Part shown: one piece after another, positions 1 to 8,167 of the stretch
How positions within the stretch are numbered: position 1 is the first letter of the stretch
Layout of the letters: each line of letters begins with the position of its first letter
DNA from: Anaerolineaceae bacterium
GTDB lineage: Bacteria; Chloroflexota; Anaerolineae; JAAYZQ01
Length of the DNA: 18,606 bases
NCBI GenBank assembly: GCA_012514775.1
Contig: JAAYZQ010000183.1
Location: 1-18,606 of the forward strand
Reading direction: 5' to 3'
Notes under the pieces: generated by a model
Databases searched by the model: none
Told to the model about the DNA's origin: nothing
The model's input: only the letters and a program-made list of their open reading frames with translations
Made by a program: the position numbers and the translations under genes

Positions 1-778
1 CGTGGATCAGGTATTGGTAGCGAAAGATGCCATAGATCACAAAGGGAATGGTAAGCATCATGGCGTGGTTGTCCGGCAGATTGTCGGCCGAGAAGGTATA
101 GAGGGAATAAGAGATGATGGCCCCGGTGGCGACGAGGTGGCTCATCTGGTCCAGGTAGTCGACGGTGTACTCTTCCAGGATCTTGCGGTGGCTGTTCGCG
201 CCGCTGGCCAGCAGGATTAGCTCGTGCCGCCGCCGGCCGATGACCATAAACAGGGCCAGGAAGATGGTACAGACGTACAACCAGGGAGAGAAACGTACCG
301 CTTCGGCCACCACCACCCCTGCCGCCACGCGCAGGACAAACCCGGAGGCAACTACCATGAGGTCGATGATCACCATGTGCTTGAGCACAAAGGAATAGGC
401 CAGGTTGAGCACAAAGTAGGCGAGGACGATGGCGCCAAAGTATTTGTGCAGCCAGAAGGAAAGGGGCAGGGAGACGGCCAGGATGCCGATCGCCGAGAGG
501 ACGGCAAACCAGGGCGTGAGCTGGCCGGAGGGCAGCGCCCTGCGACGCTTCTTGGGGTGCTGTTTGTCCTTCTCCAGGTCGGCCAGGTCGTTGATGATGT
601 ATACCGTGCTCGAGATCATGCAAAAGAGAACAAAAGCGGCAGCGGTCTTGGCCAGCAACGGCCAGTTCAGCAGCTTCTGATCAAAGACCAGGGCAGCAAA
701 AACAAAGATGTTCTTGATCCACTGTTTCGGCCGCAATGTACGCAGCAGGCCATATACATTGGTGAAAAGGAATCGCAT
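1..778 (-). CDS. Decaprenyl-phosphate phosphoribosyltransferase-like UbiA prenyltransferase (partial, C-terminus cut)
   Basis: The minus-strand frame from ATG at 778 stays open to the window edge and gives 259 residues of a protein usually about 290-300 long. UbiA-family enzymes of this branch transfer 5-phosphoribose from PRPP to a polyprenyl phosphate in the membrane, the first step toward polyprenyl-phosphoryl ribose or arabinose donors. The N-terminus has the typical [17 protein letters not shown] stretch. The metal/diphosphate motif NDxxDxxxD is at residues 63-71 and is followed by [12 protein letters not shown], the form characteristic of DPPR synthases. Several hydrophobic segments follow, and near the cut end is a [13 protein letters not shown] segment, also typical. 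An AGGTGA Shine-Dalgarno (783-788 on the plus strand) precedes the ATG by a suitable distance, and a minus-strand promoter lies at 816-844. The gene is divergent from tlyA. The family call is firm. The exact lipid and sugar substrates are inferred from homology. Confidence 0.85.
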   Translation of the reverse strand, partial: MRFLFTNVYGLLRTLRPKQWIKNIFVFAALVFDQKLLNWPLLAKTAAAFVLFCMISSTVYIINDLADLEKDKQHPKKRRRALPSGQLTPWFAVLSAIGILAVSLPLSFWLHKYFGAIVLAYFVLNLAYSFVLKHMVIIDLMVVASGFVLRVAAGVVVAEAVRFSPWLYVCTIFLALFMVIGRRRHELILLASGANSHRKILEEYTVDYLDQMSHLVATGAIISYSLYTFSADNLPDNHAMMLTIPFVIYGIFRYQYLIH

Positions 779-815
779 GGTGTCACCTGTTGGGCGTCAG
801 TGCCAGTGTGGCGAA

Positions 816-844
816 ATGATACCCGATTCTGGCCTATCCGTCAA
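816..844 (-). promoter_or_regulatory. Sigma-70-like promoter for the UbiA-family gene
   Basis: Read on the minus strand, TTGACG (plus 839-844) is followed by a 17-bp spacer and TATCAT (plus 816-821). Each hexamer matches the consensus at five of six positions. Transcription would start near 809, leaving a leader of about 30 nt that contains the AGGTGA ribosome binding site. Confidence 0.65.
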
Positions 845-880
845 CTTTGGCGGCCACAAAGCAAAGGCCCAAACGGCCAT

Positions 881-909
881 TTGACTTTTCCACCGTCTGC
901 GGTTATCCT
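881..909 (+). promoter_or_regulatory. Sigma-70-like promoter for tlyA, predicted leaderless
   Basis: TTGACT (881-886), a 17-bp spacer and TATCCT (904-909) match the consensus at five and four of six positions. Initiation about 7 nt after the -10 box would fall at 915-917, only a few bases before the tlyA ATG at 920. There is no Shine-Dalgarno sequence between them, so the message is predicted to be leaderless or nearly so. Its -35 box is 36 bp from the divergent -35 box at 839-844, which makes a compact two-way promoter. Confidence 0.6.
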
Positions 910-919
910 TAGCGGCGTC

Positions 920-1705
920 ATGGTCAGAAGTCGCAAGGAACGGTTGGACCTGCTGATGGTGGAGCTGGGCCTGGCGGAGAGCCGGCAGCGGGCCCAGCGT
1001 CTGATCATGGCCGGACAGGTGCTCGTCGATGGGCAGGTGGTGGACAAGCCCGGCACCCGCGTGGCGGCGGAGGGCCCGGTGGAGGTGACGGGCGGCCTGC
1101 CCTACGTCAGCCGCGGGGGCTTGAAACTGGCCGCCGCCCTGGATGCCTTTGATCTGAGCGTGGCCGGTTGGGTCGCTGCCGATGTCGGGGCGTCGACGGG
1201 GGGGTTCACCGACTGCCTGCTGCAGCGCGGCGCGGCCCGGGTGTATGCCATTGACGTGGGCTACGGCCAACTGGCGTGGAAACTGCGGCAGGACGAGCGA
1301 GTGGTGGTCATGGACCGCACGAACGTCCGATACGTCGAAAAGTTGCCGGAGGAGATCGACCTGGCGACCATCGACACGTCGTTCATCTCGTTAAAGCTGG
1401 TCTTGCCCGCTGCCAGGCGCTGGCTCCGCCCCGGAGGGCACATCGTGTCCCTCATCAAGCCGCAGTTCGAGGCCGGGCGGGAGAAGGTGGGCAAGGGCGG
1501 CGTGGTGCGCGACCCGGAGGTCCATCGGGCCGTCCTGGTGGACCTGCTAGCCTGGGGCGAGGCGCAGGGCATGGGGCCGCAAGGCCTGATCCGATCGCCC
1601 ATCGTTGGCCCGGCCGGCAACGTGGAGTTCCTGGCCCACTGGCGGCCCGGTGCCGAGCACACCATCGACGGCCCACGGCTCGTCGAGATCTGCCTGGAGT
1701 CATAG
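920..1705 (+). CDS. tlyA: TlyA family rRNA (cytidine-2'-O)-methyltransferase
   Basis: The 261-residue protein has the standard TlyA size and architecture. An N-terminal S4 RNA-binding domain (about residues 6-65) includes the [21 protein letters not shown] stretch. A linker with SRGGLKL leads to an FtsJ-like SAM-dependent methyltransferase domain with the SAM-binding motif DVGASTGG at residues 88-95. The expected K-D-K-E catalytic tetrad can be placed at K69, D152 (DTSF), K180 (IKPQFE) and E236 (GNVEF). TlyA enzymes 2'-O-methylate cytidines in 16S and/or 23S rRNA and affect susceptibility to capreomycin-type antibiotics. I chose ATG 920 because the protein then begins just before the conserved [12 protein letters not shown] segment and the predicted transcript starts there. 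The frame stays open upstream, but that extension has no family similarity. An AI-2E-type permease follows after 12 bp, probably co-transcribed. Confidence 0.93.
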   Translation: MVRSRKERLDLLMVELGLAESRQRAQRLIMAGQVLVDGQVVDKPGTRVAAEGPVEVTGGLPYVSRGGLKLAAALDAFDLSVAGWVAADVGASTGGFTDCLLQRGAARVYAIDVGYGQLAWKLRQDERVVVMDRTNVRYVEKLPEEIDLATIDTSFISLKLVLPAARRWLRPGGHIVSLIKPQFEAGREKVGKGGVVRDPEVHRAVLVDLLAWGEAQGMGPQGLIRSPIVGPAGNVEFLAHWRPGAEHTIDGPRLVEICLES

Positions 1706-1717
1706 AGGTCGGCGTCC

Positions 1718-2845
1718 ATGAGGCTAACGCCACGACAAAAACGAATCCTCCTCTGGCTGGGTGTGGGCCTGGTGGTGGCCCTCATGATCTGGGCCGCCTG
1801 GAACGTGCTGTTCCCCTACGTCCTGGGCCTGATCCTGGCCTATCTGCTTCTACCCGCGGTCAACTGGCTGGACCGGCATATGCCCCGGCGCCTACAGACC
1901 TGGAACGTCTCGCGGGCCTTGAGCATCGTGCTCACCTACCTGGTCGCCATCGCCATCCTGGCGGGCGTGGTGGCCTTTGTCGTGCCCATCATCGTCGACC
2001 AGGTCCGCGTGCTCATCAGGAATTGGCCCCAACTGACGAGCAGCGTTGCGGATCTGTGGAGCGAAGGATTGGGATGGTACCGGCAGACCATCCCCGAGGA
2101 ATGGGCGCAGAGAATCGAAGGCAACCTCCAGGATCTCGTCACCGACGTCATCGCCGCGGTGCAAGACGCCATCGTCGCCACGGTGCGCACCGTAACCGGC
2201 ACCATCGGCTTTGTCATCGGCCTGGTGGTCATCCCCTTCTGGATGTTCTACATCCTCCACGACACGAACCAGGTAAGCCAGGGCGTGTTGAGCACGCTGC
2301 CCGAGCAGCTCCGGCCCGATGTGAGGGCCATGACGCGCCTCATCGACGACGTCCTGAGCGCCTATATCCGCGGCCAACTGCTCCTGGTGCTCTTTGTCGG
2401 GGGTATGGCGACCATTGCCCTGCTCATCATCGGCGTGCCCTTTGCCCTGGTCCTGGGCCTCATCGCCGGGATGTTTGAGGTCCTGCCCTACATCGGCCCC
2501 ATCCTGGGCGCCATCCCGGCCGTGCTGGTGGCCCTGCTGTCCGATCCCATCTCGGCGGTGTGGGTCGCCATCGCCTTTTTCGCCATCCAGCAGGTGGAAA
2601 ACCTGATCCTGGTGCCGCGCATCGCCGGCCGGAGCGTCAAGCTCCACCCGGCGGCGGTCATGGTGGTGCTGGTCATCGGCAACGAGCTGGCGGGCTTGTT
2701 CGGCATGCTGCTGGCCGTGCCGGTGGCAGCAATGATCCGCGACGTCTTCAAGTACCTCTACTTGAGGATGATGGACCAGCCTCTGGCCCCGGAAGAGGCC
2801 ATGGTCCGCATTCGTTCGGGGCAAGCGGTCGAGCTGGACGTTTAA
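1718..2845 (+). CDS. AI-2E family transporter (PF01594-type permease)
   Basis: The 375-residue polytopic membrane protein has the usual length for the family. Paired N-terminal hydrophobic segments (about residues 9-50 and 65-95) are followed by a hydrophilic stretch of about 100 residues. A C-terminal cluster of membrane helices contains the characteristic EVLPYIGPILGAIPAVLVALL motif and an IQQVENLILVPRIAG segment typical of the family. Members have been implicated in export of small molecules or in Na+/H+ exchange, and the name AI-2E does not show that this one moves autoinducer-2. AGAGG at 1704-1708 overlaps the tlyA stop and lies 9 nt before the ATG. The next gene begins 2 nt after this stop, so transcription probably continues. 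Confidence 0.9.
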   Translation: MRLTPRQKRILLWLGVGLVVALMIWAAWNVLFPYVLGLILAYLLLPAVNWLDRHMPRRLQTWNVSRALSIVLTYLVAIAILAGVVAFVVPIIVDQVRVLIRNWPQLTSSVADLWSEGLGWYRQTIPEEWAQRIEGNLQDLVTDVIAAVQDAIVATVRTVTGTIGFVIGLVVIPFWMFYILHDTNQVSQGVLSTLPEQLRPDVRAMTRLIDDVLSAYIRGQLLLVLFVGGMATIALLIIGVPFALVLGLIAGMFEVLPYIGPILGAIPAVLVALLSDPISAVWVAIAFFAIQQVENLILVPRIAGRSVKLHPAAVMVVLVIGNELAGLFGMLLAVPVAAMIRDVFKYLYLRMMDQPLAPEEAMVRIRSGQAVELDV

Positions 2846-2847
2846 GC

Positions 2848-4449
2848 GTGGAATCACGATCCACCTTTGACCTCGGCCCTGCGACGGGCTGGGCACTGAC
2901 CCTTGTGCTCGCCGTATTTGCCGTGGCGCCCCTCACCTATCCCGGCTTTTTCGAGTCCGAGAGCGGCTTTATCCCCACTTTTCGCGCGGCCGGCCTGGAT
3001 CCGGCGTGGTTCGGCCCCGGGGACCCCGTACGCGGCGAGGGAGCCTTTCCGTACCTGCTGGCCCGGCCCTTCTCTCAGCTCTGGGGAAGTGGCGTGGCCG
3101 CCATCAAGTGGGGCTACGGCCTCTCCTTTCTGCTGGGCGCCTGGGGCGTCTATGCCTGGCTGCGCCGTTGGCTGGGCGGCGGGGGCGCGGTCCTGGGCGC
3201 CGCGGTATACACCTACCTGCCCTGGCACCTGGCAGCGATGTACAGCCGGGGGGAACCCGGCGAGGCCTGGCTGTGGGCGGCCTGGCCCTGGCTCCTGTGG
3301 GCCATCGACCGGCTGGCGGCGGGGCGGCGCGCCGGCATTTTGGCCGCGGCGGCTGTCGGCCTGCCGTCCCTGGGGGTGGCACTGGCGTCCCAGCCCGGCC
3401 TGGCGGTCCTGTCGCTGCCCTTTCTGGCGGCCTATGGCCTGGTGGCCCTTCCGGCGCCGGGACGGGAGGCCCGAACCTCGGGGGGGCTGCGGAGGGCCGC
3501 CGGCATCGGCCTGATCCTGGCCGCGGTCGTCCTCCTGTTCCCCGTCGCCCGCAGCGCACCCCCGCCGCGCGTGGACTTCGAGGCGCATTTCCTGGCTCCG
3601 TTCCAGCTCCTGGCCTCCGGACAGGAACCGGCGGGCGCCGGCCGGCCCCTGGCCGGCATGGGCCTGGCCGCGGCCGGGCTCTCGCTCCTGGCCGGCGGGC
3701 TGTGGCTGGGGCAGCGACGCGCCGGGGGAGAGGAAGCGCACGCGGGCGATCCGCGCCTTGCCCGCCCTCTGGGCTTCTGGGCGGCCGTGCTGCTCCTGCT
3801 CTTGCTCCTCACCCTGCCCGTGGCGGCACCCTTGTGGCGCCTTACCGGCCTCCAGGGACTTCTGACGGTGCCCTGGCAGGTGCTGGCCCTGGCCGGGCTG
3901 CCCCTGGCCTTCCTGGCGGGCTCGGTGGTCCGCCTGGACGAGGACCTGGCCCGGCTGCCGGCCTGGGCGGGGCTGCTGGCCCTGGTCGTCCTGGCCAGCT
4001 ATGGCAGCCTGGACCTCACCTTCACCCAGGTCGATCCCGGGCCCGAGCCGCTGGCCGCCTTTCGTGGCCAGGACGCCCCGCGGCCGCAGGTTCTCCTCCT
4101 CGACACCGAGATCGAACCGCCGGCGGAGATCAGCCCCACCCTGGTGCTGACCGTGACCTGGCAGGCGGTGGAGCCGGTGGCAGTGGATTACACCACGTTC
4201 GTCCACCTGTTGGACGCGGATGGCGACAGGGTGACGCAGCGCGACAGCCAGCCGTGCAGCGGCGAGTGCCCCACCAGCACCTGGCAGCCGGGCACCATCG
4301 TCGTCGACCGCTACGAGCTTGCCCTGGGGGCGGAATCGCCGCCGGGACCCTATACCCTGGCCCTGGGCCTCTATCTCCTGGAGAGCGGCGAGCGGGCCGC
4401 CGTCGTGGGCCGGGAAGATGACAGGATCGTGATCGATGTCCCGCACTAG
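2848..4449 (+). CDS. Large polytopic membrane protein, divergent PTPS-related/GT-C-like
   Basis: A GTG at 2848, two bases after the previous stop, gives 533 residues. The frame is open further upstream, but that part overlaps the conserved AI-2E gene and is not plausible protein. The protein has many hydrophobic segments. Its N-terminal loop and the AAIKWGYGLSFLLGAWGVYAWL segment align by eye with the two following genes. It lacks their HDAxxxxxF...EFD loop motif, having FFESESGFIPTF and a more diverged loop instead, so it may be inactive or have another role. The C-terminal ~110 residues form a soluble beta-rich module with YTTFVHLLDADGD, PTSTWQPG and PPGPYTLALGLYL, a module often found at the end of Chloroflexota glycosyltransferase-like membrane proteins. 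No Shine-Dalgarno sequence is obvious, so translational coupling is likely. The fold assignment is by resemblance and the function is unknown. Confidence 0.7.
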   Translation: MESRSTFDLGPATGWALTLVLAVFAVAPLTYPGFFESESGFIPTFRAAGLDPAWFGPGDPVRGEGAFPYLLARPFSQLWGSGVAAIKWGYGLSFLLGAWGVYAWLRRWLGGGGAVLGAAVYTYLPWHLAAMYSRGEPGEAWLWAAWPWLLWAIDRLAAGRRAGILAAAAVGLPSLGVALASQPGLAVLSLPFLAAYGLVALPAPGREARTSGGLRRAAGIGLILAAVVLLFPVARSAPPPRVDFEAHFLAPFQLLASGQEPAGAGRPLAGMGLAAAGLSLLAGGLWLGQRRAGGEEAHAGDPRLARPLGFWAAVLLLLLLLTLPVAAPLWRLTGLQGLLTVPWQVLALAGLPLAFLAGSVVRLDEDLARLPAWAGLLALVVLASYGSLDLTFTQVDPGPEPLAAFRGQDAPRPQVLLLDTEIEPPAEISPTLVLTVTWQAVEPVAVDYTTFVHLLDADGDRVTQRDSQPCSGECPTSTWQPGTIVVDRYELALGAESPPGPYTLALGLYLLESGERAAVVGREDDRIVIDVPH

Positions 4450-6370
4450 CCGCAGCGCGCACGGCGCGTCGCCGCCCGGGGAGAGGACGAACGGGCGCCA
4501 GGCTTTGCGCCGCCTGGATCCCTACCTGCTGCTCATTGTCCTGCTCTCGCTCCTGCCCATGGCCCCCATGTTGCAGCCCGGATACCAGTGGCACGCCCAC
4601 GACGCACGCCACAGCGTCTACTTCCTGTTCGAGTTCGACCGCGGCATCCAGGACGGCGGCCTCTTTCCCCGCTGGCAGCCCGACTTTGCCTTTGGCTACG
4701 GCTATCCATTCTTTAACATCTACGGGCCGCTGGCCTTTTACGCCGGCGAAGCCCTGCACCTGGCCGGGCTGCCCATCGTCGACGCCGTAAAGGCCATATT
4801 TGCCCTGTCCATCACCCTGTCGGGCCTGGCCATGTACGGCTTTGTCAAGCAGGTGCTGGGCGCGCCGGGCCAGCGCAACGCGGCCGGCCTGGTCGCCGCG
4901 GTGGCCTACATGGTTATGCCCTATCGCCTGGTCGACATCTATGTCCGGGCCGGCCTGGCCGAGTCGGTGGCCTACGTCTGGGTGCCCCTGGTGCTGTGGG
5001 GCACGTGGGCCACGCTCCACCGCCCGCGGCTGGCCAACGTCCTGGGCCTGGCCCTGGCCTATGCCGCCCTGCTCTTTACCCACCCGCTGACGGTCCTGCT
5101 CCTGACGCTGATCCTCGTCTTTTACGTCGCCTTCCTGGCCCTGGCGCGGCTGAAGGACGAGGTGCCCCCGCGTCGATGGACACGCGAGTCGATCCTGCCC
5201 CTGTTCGGGCACCTGGGGCACATCCTGGTGCCCACCGCCTTTGCCCTGGTCCTGGGCCTGGGCCTCAGCGCCGTCTTTGGGCTACCGGCCATGACCGAAA
5301 ACCGCTTCGTGCGCCTCGACCAATGGTACGGCGGCCGGTACACCTGGGGCGGCGATTTCGTCGAGTTCTTCCAGCTCTTCTCACCGCGCTGGGGAATGGG
5401 CGCCAGCGTGCCCGGCCCCGACGACCAGGTCAGCTTTCAATTGGGCGCGGTGCCCGTGGTCCTGAGCCTGGTGGCGGTGGTGAGCCTGCTGATCAGGAGG
5501 AAGGACCGAGCGTTTCGCCTGATCGTATTTTTCGCCGCGTTGGTGCTCGTGGCGGCGTTCCTGATGCTGGAGGCCTCGGCTCCGCTGTGGCAAACGCTGC
5601 CCTTGGTGCGCGTGGTGCAGTTTCCGTGGCGCCTGCTGACATTGACGGTCTTTTCCATGGCCTTTCTGTGCGGGGCGGTTGCCCGCGGAGAGGAGCGGCG
5701 GGGGGGCCTCGTGGATCTGCCGGCCCTGGTGCTCGTACTGCTCCTGCTGCTGAGCAGCCTGCCCTACGCCCGCGCCGAGATGACGGAGCGCGAGGTATCG
5801 CTGGCAGGGCTGATGCGCTTCCAGCAATCAGCCGACGAGATGACCGGCTCCACGGCCTGGGTGCGCGAGATCCCCGGCTGGTCACCCCTGGCCGATCTGC
5901 ACGTGGCGGGCGAGCCACTGACGACAAGGGTGGACTTTGAGTCGCTCTACCGGCAGCGAGGCAACGCCTTTGCCCGCCCCCTGGAGTTCAAGGCCCATCG
6001 CGAGCTGGTAGAGTACCAGGCCGATCGGCCGGTCCTGCTGACGTTCAACGTCTTTTACTACCCCGGCTGGCATGCGTACCTCGTCGACAGGGAGACGAAT
6101 GCCGTGCTGCACGAGCTGCCCATCTCGCTGCGGGGCAAGCTGGGCCTGATCACCGTGCGGCTGCCGGAGGGCACGGGCCGGGTGCTCCTGAGGCTGGAGA
6201 ACACGCCGTTGCGCAGCCTGGGCACGGCCATGACCTTTGCCAGCCTGGCCCTCATCGCCGGGCTGGTGGTCGGCCGGCTGGTCCTGGGGCAGCGGCGGCC
6301 AATCCGGGGCAGGGAGGCCTCCCAGGGAGCCGAAAGCCTGCCAGGCAAGGAACCATGGCCGGACGACTGA
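4436..6370 (+). CDS. 6-pyruvoyl-tetrahydropterin synthase-related membrane protein (YfhO/GT-C-like)
   Basis: The 644-residue polytopic protein has one N-terminal membrane segment and then a predicted extracytoplasmic loop with the signature HAHDARHSVYFLFEFD, WQPDFAFGYGYPFFNIYGPLAFY. This pattern is typical of the family annotated as 6-pyruvoyl-tetrahydropterin synthase related. The acidic loop motif after the first helix resembles the catalytic acidic loop of GT-C glycosyltransferases. About ten further hydrophobic segments follow. After an ARAEMTEREVSL segment a C-terminal beta domain carries FNVFYYPGWHAYLVD, as in YfhO-like proteins, and then a final membrane helix and a basic tail. The start overlaps the previous gene by 14 bp and the end overlaps the next gene by 16 bp, implying one transcript. 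It is a close paralogue of the next gene. A sugar-transfer role is inference. The enzymatic pterin function in the family name is not supported here. Confidence 0.8.
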   Translation: MSRTSRSAHGASPPGERTNGRQALRRLDPYLLLIVLLSLLPMAPMLQPGYQWHAHDARHSVYFLFEFDRGIQDGGLFPRWQPDFAFGYGYPFFNIYGPLAFYAGEALHLAGLPIVDAVKAIFALSITLSGLAMYGFVKQVLGAPGQRNAAGLVAAVAYMVMPYRLVDIYVRAGLAESVAYVWVPLVLWGTWATLHRPRLANVLGLALAYAALLFTHPLTVLLLTLILVFYVAFLALARLKDEVPPRRWTRESILPLFGHLGHILVPTAFALVLGLGLSAVFGLPAMTENRFVRLDQWYGGRYTWGGDFVEFFQLFSPRWGMGASVPGPDDQVSFQLGAVPVVLSLVAVVSLLIRRKDRAFRLIVFFAALVLVAAFLMLEASAPLWQTLPLVRVVQFPWRLLTLTVFSMAFLCGAVARGEERRGGLVDLPALVLVLLLLLSSLPYARAEMTEREVSLAGLMRFQQSADEMTGSTAWVREIPGWSPLADLHVAGEPLTTRVDFESLYRQRGNAFARPLEFKAHRELVEYQADRPVLLTFNVFYYPGWHAYLVDRETNAVLHELPISLRGKLGLITVRLPEGTGRVLLRLENTPLRSLGTAMTFASLALIAGLVVGRLVLGQRRPIRGREASQGAESLPGKEPWPDD

Positions 6371-8124
6371 GAGGGTTAGTGGCATCCCCTGGCGATCGGG
6401 TCTCCCGCCCGGACCCGGCCCTGTGGCTGGTGATCGCCTTTTCGCTCCTGGCGGCCACGCCGCTGGCGGGGCCCGACTATTTCTTTGACGCCCACGACGC
6501 GCCCAACACGGTGTTCTTCCTGACCGAGTTCGACGCCGCGCTGCGCGACGGGGTCTGGTATCCCGGCTGGGCCACCGACCAGGCGCTGGGCTACGGCTAC
6601 CCCACCTTTGTGCTGTACCCGCCCCTGGCCTATTACGCCGCCGAGGGGTTCCACCTGATGGGCGCGACCAAGGTGGCGGCCGTCAAGTGGACCTTTGCCC
6701 TGGCGACGCTGGGTGCCGGCCTGGCGATGTACGCTTACGGCCGCCGGGTGCTCGGCCGCTGGCCGGGCCTTCTGGCCGCCGTCGTTTATGTCTACATGCC
6801 CTATCACCTGGTGGACATTTACGTGCGGGCGGCCCTGGCCGAGTACTCGGCCTTTGTCTGGATGCCCCTGGCGCTGCTGGCCTTTCACAAGCTGGCCGAC
6901 GGATTCTCCCTCCGGCGCCTGGGGGCGGCGGGGCTGGCTTATGGAGCGCTGTGGCTGACCCACAACCCCACGGGGTTGACCTTCACGCCCGTTCTGGCCG
7001 CCTACGTCCTGTGGCGCCTGCTGGCCCAACCCGCACCCTGGGGCGAGCGGCTGCGCCGCGCCGGAGGCGCCCTGGCGGCTTCAATCCTGGGGTTGGGCAT
7101 AGCAGCGGCCCTGCTGGTGCCCAACCTGCTGGAGCGAGGCTATATCAACCAGGAACAATGGGTCCGGGCCGGCTACGACTACGCGCTCCATTTCGTGCCG
7201 CTGGCCGGGCTTCTGTCCACCGCCTGGGGCTACCTGCCCGGCCCGCCGGGCACCGAGGGCGGCATGTCTGTGCAACTGGGCGTCGTGCCCCTCGTCCTAG
7301 CGGCGGTGGCCGTCCTTGGCCTGGGCCGCCGGGCGCCGTCGGAGCGGGGGACGATCCTCTTTTTCCTGGCAGCGACGCTCCTCGTGGTGCTGCTCATGAT
7401 GCCCATCGCGGCGCCGCTGTGGAACGCGCTGCCCATCGCCGCCCTCATCCAGTTTCCGTGGCGCCTCCTGGCCGTGACGGCTGTCACCCTCTCGGTCCTG
7501 TCGGCCCTGGCGCTGAACGGCAATGGCGCCGAGGTCGGGCCAGCGGCGGGCCGCGGCCCGGTCCTTGCCCTGGCCCTGGTGGCGGTGCTGGGCAGCTATG
7601 CCTACGCCCGGCCGCAGTACACGCCCACACCCGAAAGTGCCGAGAGCCCGCTGCTGAGCATCGAATTCGAGCTGGAGTACGAGGACATGCGGGGCATGAC
7701 CGCCTGGGCGGAAGAAATGCCGTCTACCTCGCCCCTGGTGGAGCAATACCTGGCGGGCGAGCCCCTGGTGACCGCCGAGGCGCTGGCCCCGGACGCCGAA
7801 ATTGAGATGATCCGGGCCGGAGGAGCCTCTGACGAGCTGTGGGTGCGGTCGCCGGCGGGCACGGCCCTGCGATTTTATACCTACTACTTTCCCGGCTGGC
7901 GGGTGAGCATCGATGGCGAGCGCCTGCCCGATTCGGCCTTGAGGGCCGAGACCGAGTACGGGCTGCTCACCGTCGACGTGCCCGCCGGCGAGCATCGCGT
8001 CCTGCTGCGCTGGGGCGACACGCCGCAACGCCTGGCCGCGAAAATCGTAACGGTAGTGAGCCTTCTCCTGGCGCTGGCGCTGGTGCTGGCCGGGCCAGCG
8101 GTTGGCAAAAGGGTCAAGCTCTGA
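6355..8124 (+). CDS. 6-pyruvoyl-tetrahydropterin synthase-related membrane protein (YfhO/GT-C-like), paralogue
   Basis: The 589-residue polytopic protein is clearly homologous to its upstream neighbour. The first extracytoplasmic loop reads FFDAHDAPNTVFFLTEFD (about residues 43-60), followed by WATDQALGYGYPTFVLYPPLAYYAAEG. VYVYMPYHLVDIYVRAALAE matches the MPYRLVDIYVRAGLAE of the neighbour. Near the C-terminus FYTYYFPGWRVSIDGERLP and a GLLTVDVPAGEHRVLLRW beta domain precede a final membrane helix and a KRVKL tail. AGGAA at 6348-6352 lies just before the ATG, and the gene overlaps the previous one by 16 bp. A promoter for the following operon sits in its last codons. It is probably an envelope or polysaccharide enzyme of GT-C type, by resemblance only. 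Confidence 0.8.
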   Translation: MAGRLRGLVASPGDRVSRPDPALWLVIAFSLLAATPLAGPDYFFDAHDAPNTVFFLTEFDAALRDGVWYPGWATDQALGYGYPTFVLYPPLAYYAAEGFHLMGATKVAAVKWTFALATLGAGLAMYAYGRRVLGRWPGLLAAVVYVYMPYHLVDIYVRAALAEYSAFVWMPLALLAFHKLADGFSLRRLGAAGLAYGALWLTHNPTGLTFTPVLAAYVLWRLLAQPAPWGERLRRAGGALAASILGLGIAAALLVPNLLERGYINQEQWVRAGYDYALHFVPLAGLLSTAWGYLPGPPGTEGGMSVQLGVVPLVLAAVAVLGLGRRAPSERGTILFFLAATLLVVLLMMPIAAPLWNALPIAALIQFPWRLLAVTAVTLSVLSALALNGNGAEVGPAAGRGPVLALALVAVLGSYAYARPQYTPTPESAESPLLSIEFELEYEDMRGMTAWAEEMPSTSPLVEQYLAGEPLVTAEALAPDAEIEMIRAGGASDELWVRSPAGTALRFYTYYFPGWRVSIDGERLPDSALRAETEYGLLTVDVPAGEHRVLLRWGDTPQRLAAKIVTVVSLLLALALVLAGPAVGKRVKL

Positions 8125-8130
8125 TATAAT
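8102..8130 (+). promoter_or_regulatory. Near-consensus sigma-70 promoter upstream of the LysM / radical SAM operon
   Basis: TTGGCA (8102-8107), a 17-bp spacer and a perfect TATAAT (8125-8130) form the best promoter match seen in the window. It overlaps the last codons and stop (8122-8124) of the preceding membrane-protein gene. Transcription would start near 8137, giving a leader of about 30 nt before ATG 8168. This separates the five-gene block at 8168-13502 from the upstream membrane-protein genes. Confidence 0.7.
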
Positions 8131-8167
8131 GGGCGCAGCTCATCCGGAAATGGAGCCTAAGCCGACC

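Noticed and set aside
224..919. Long plus-strand open frame joined to tlyA upstream of ATG 920
   Set aside because: It is antisense to a well-conserved UbiA-family gene, has biased non-protein-like composition and is upstream of the tlyA promoter.
2854..4446. 530-codon minus-strand open frame opposite the first PTPS-related gene
   Set aside because: It is a shadow caused by high GC. It is rich in Gln, Arg and Gly with no domain or membrane pattern, while the plus frame has clear membrane segments and a recognisable C-terminal module.
8129..8131. ATG 8129 as start of the LysM protein
   Set aside because: It overlaps the TATAAT box and would lie upstream of the predicted transcription start. 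It also has no ribosome binding site.
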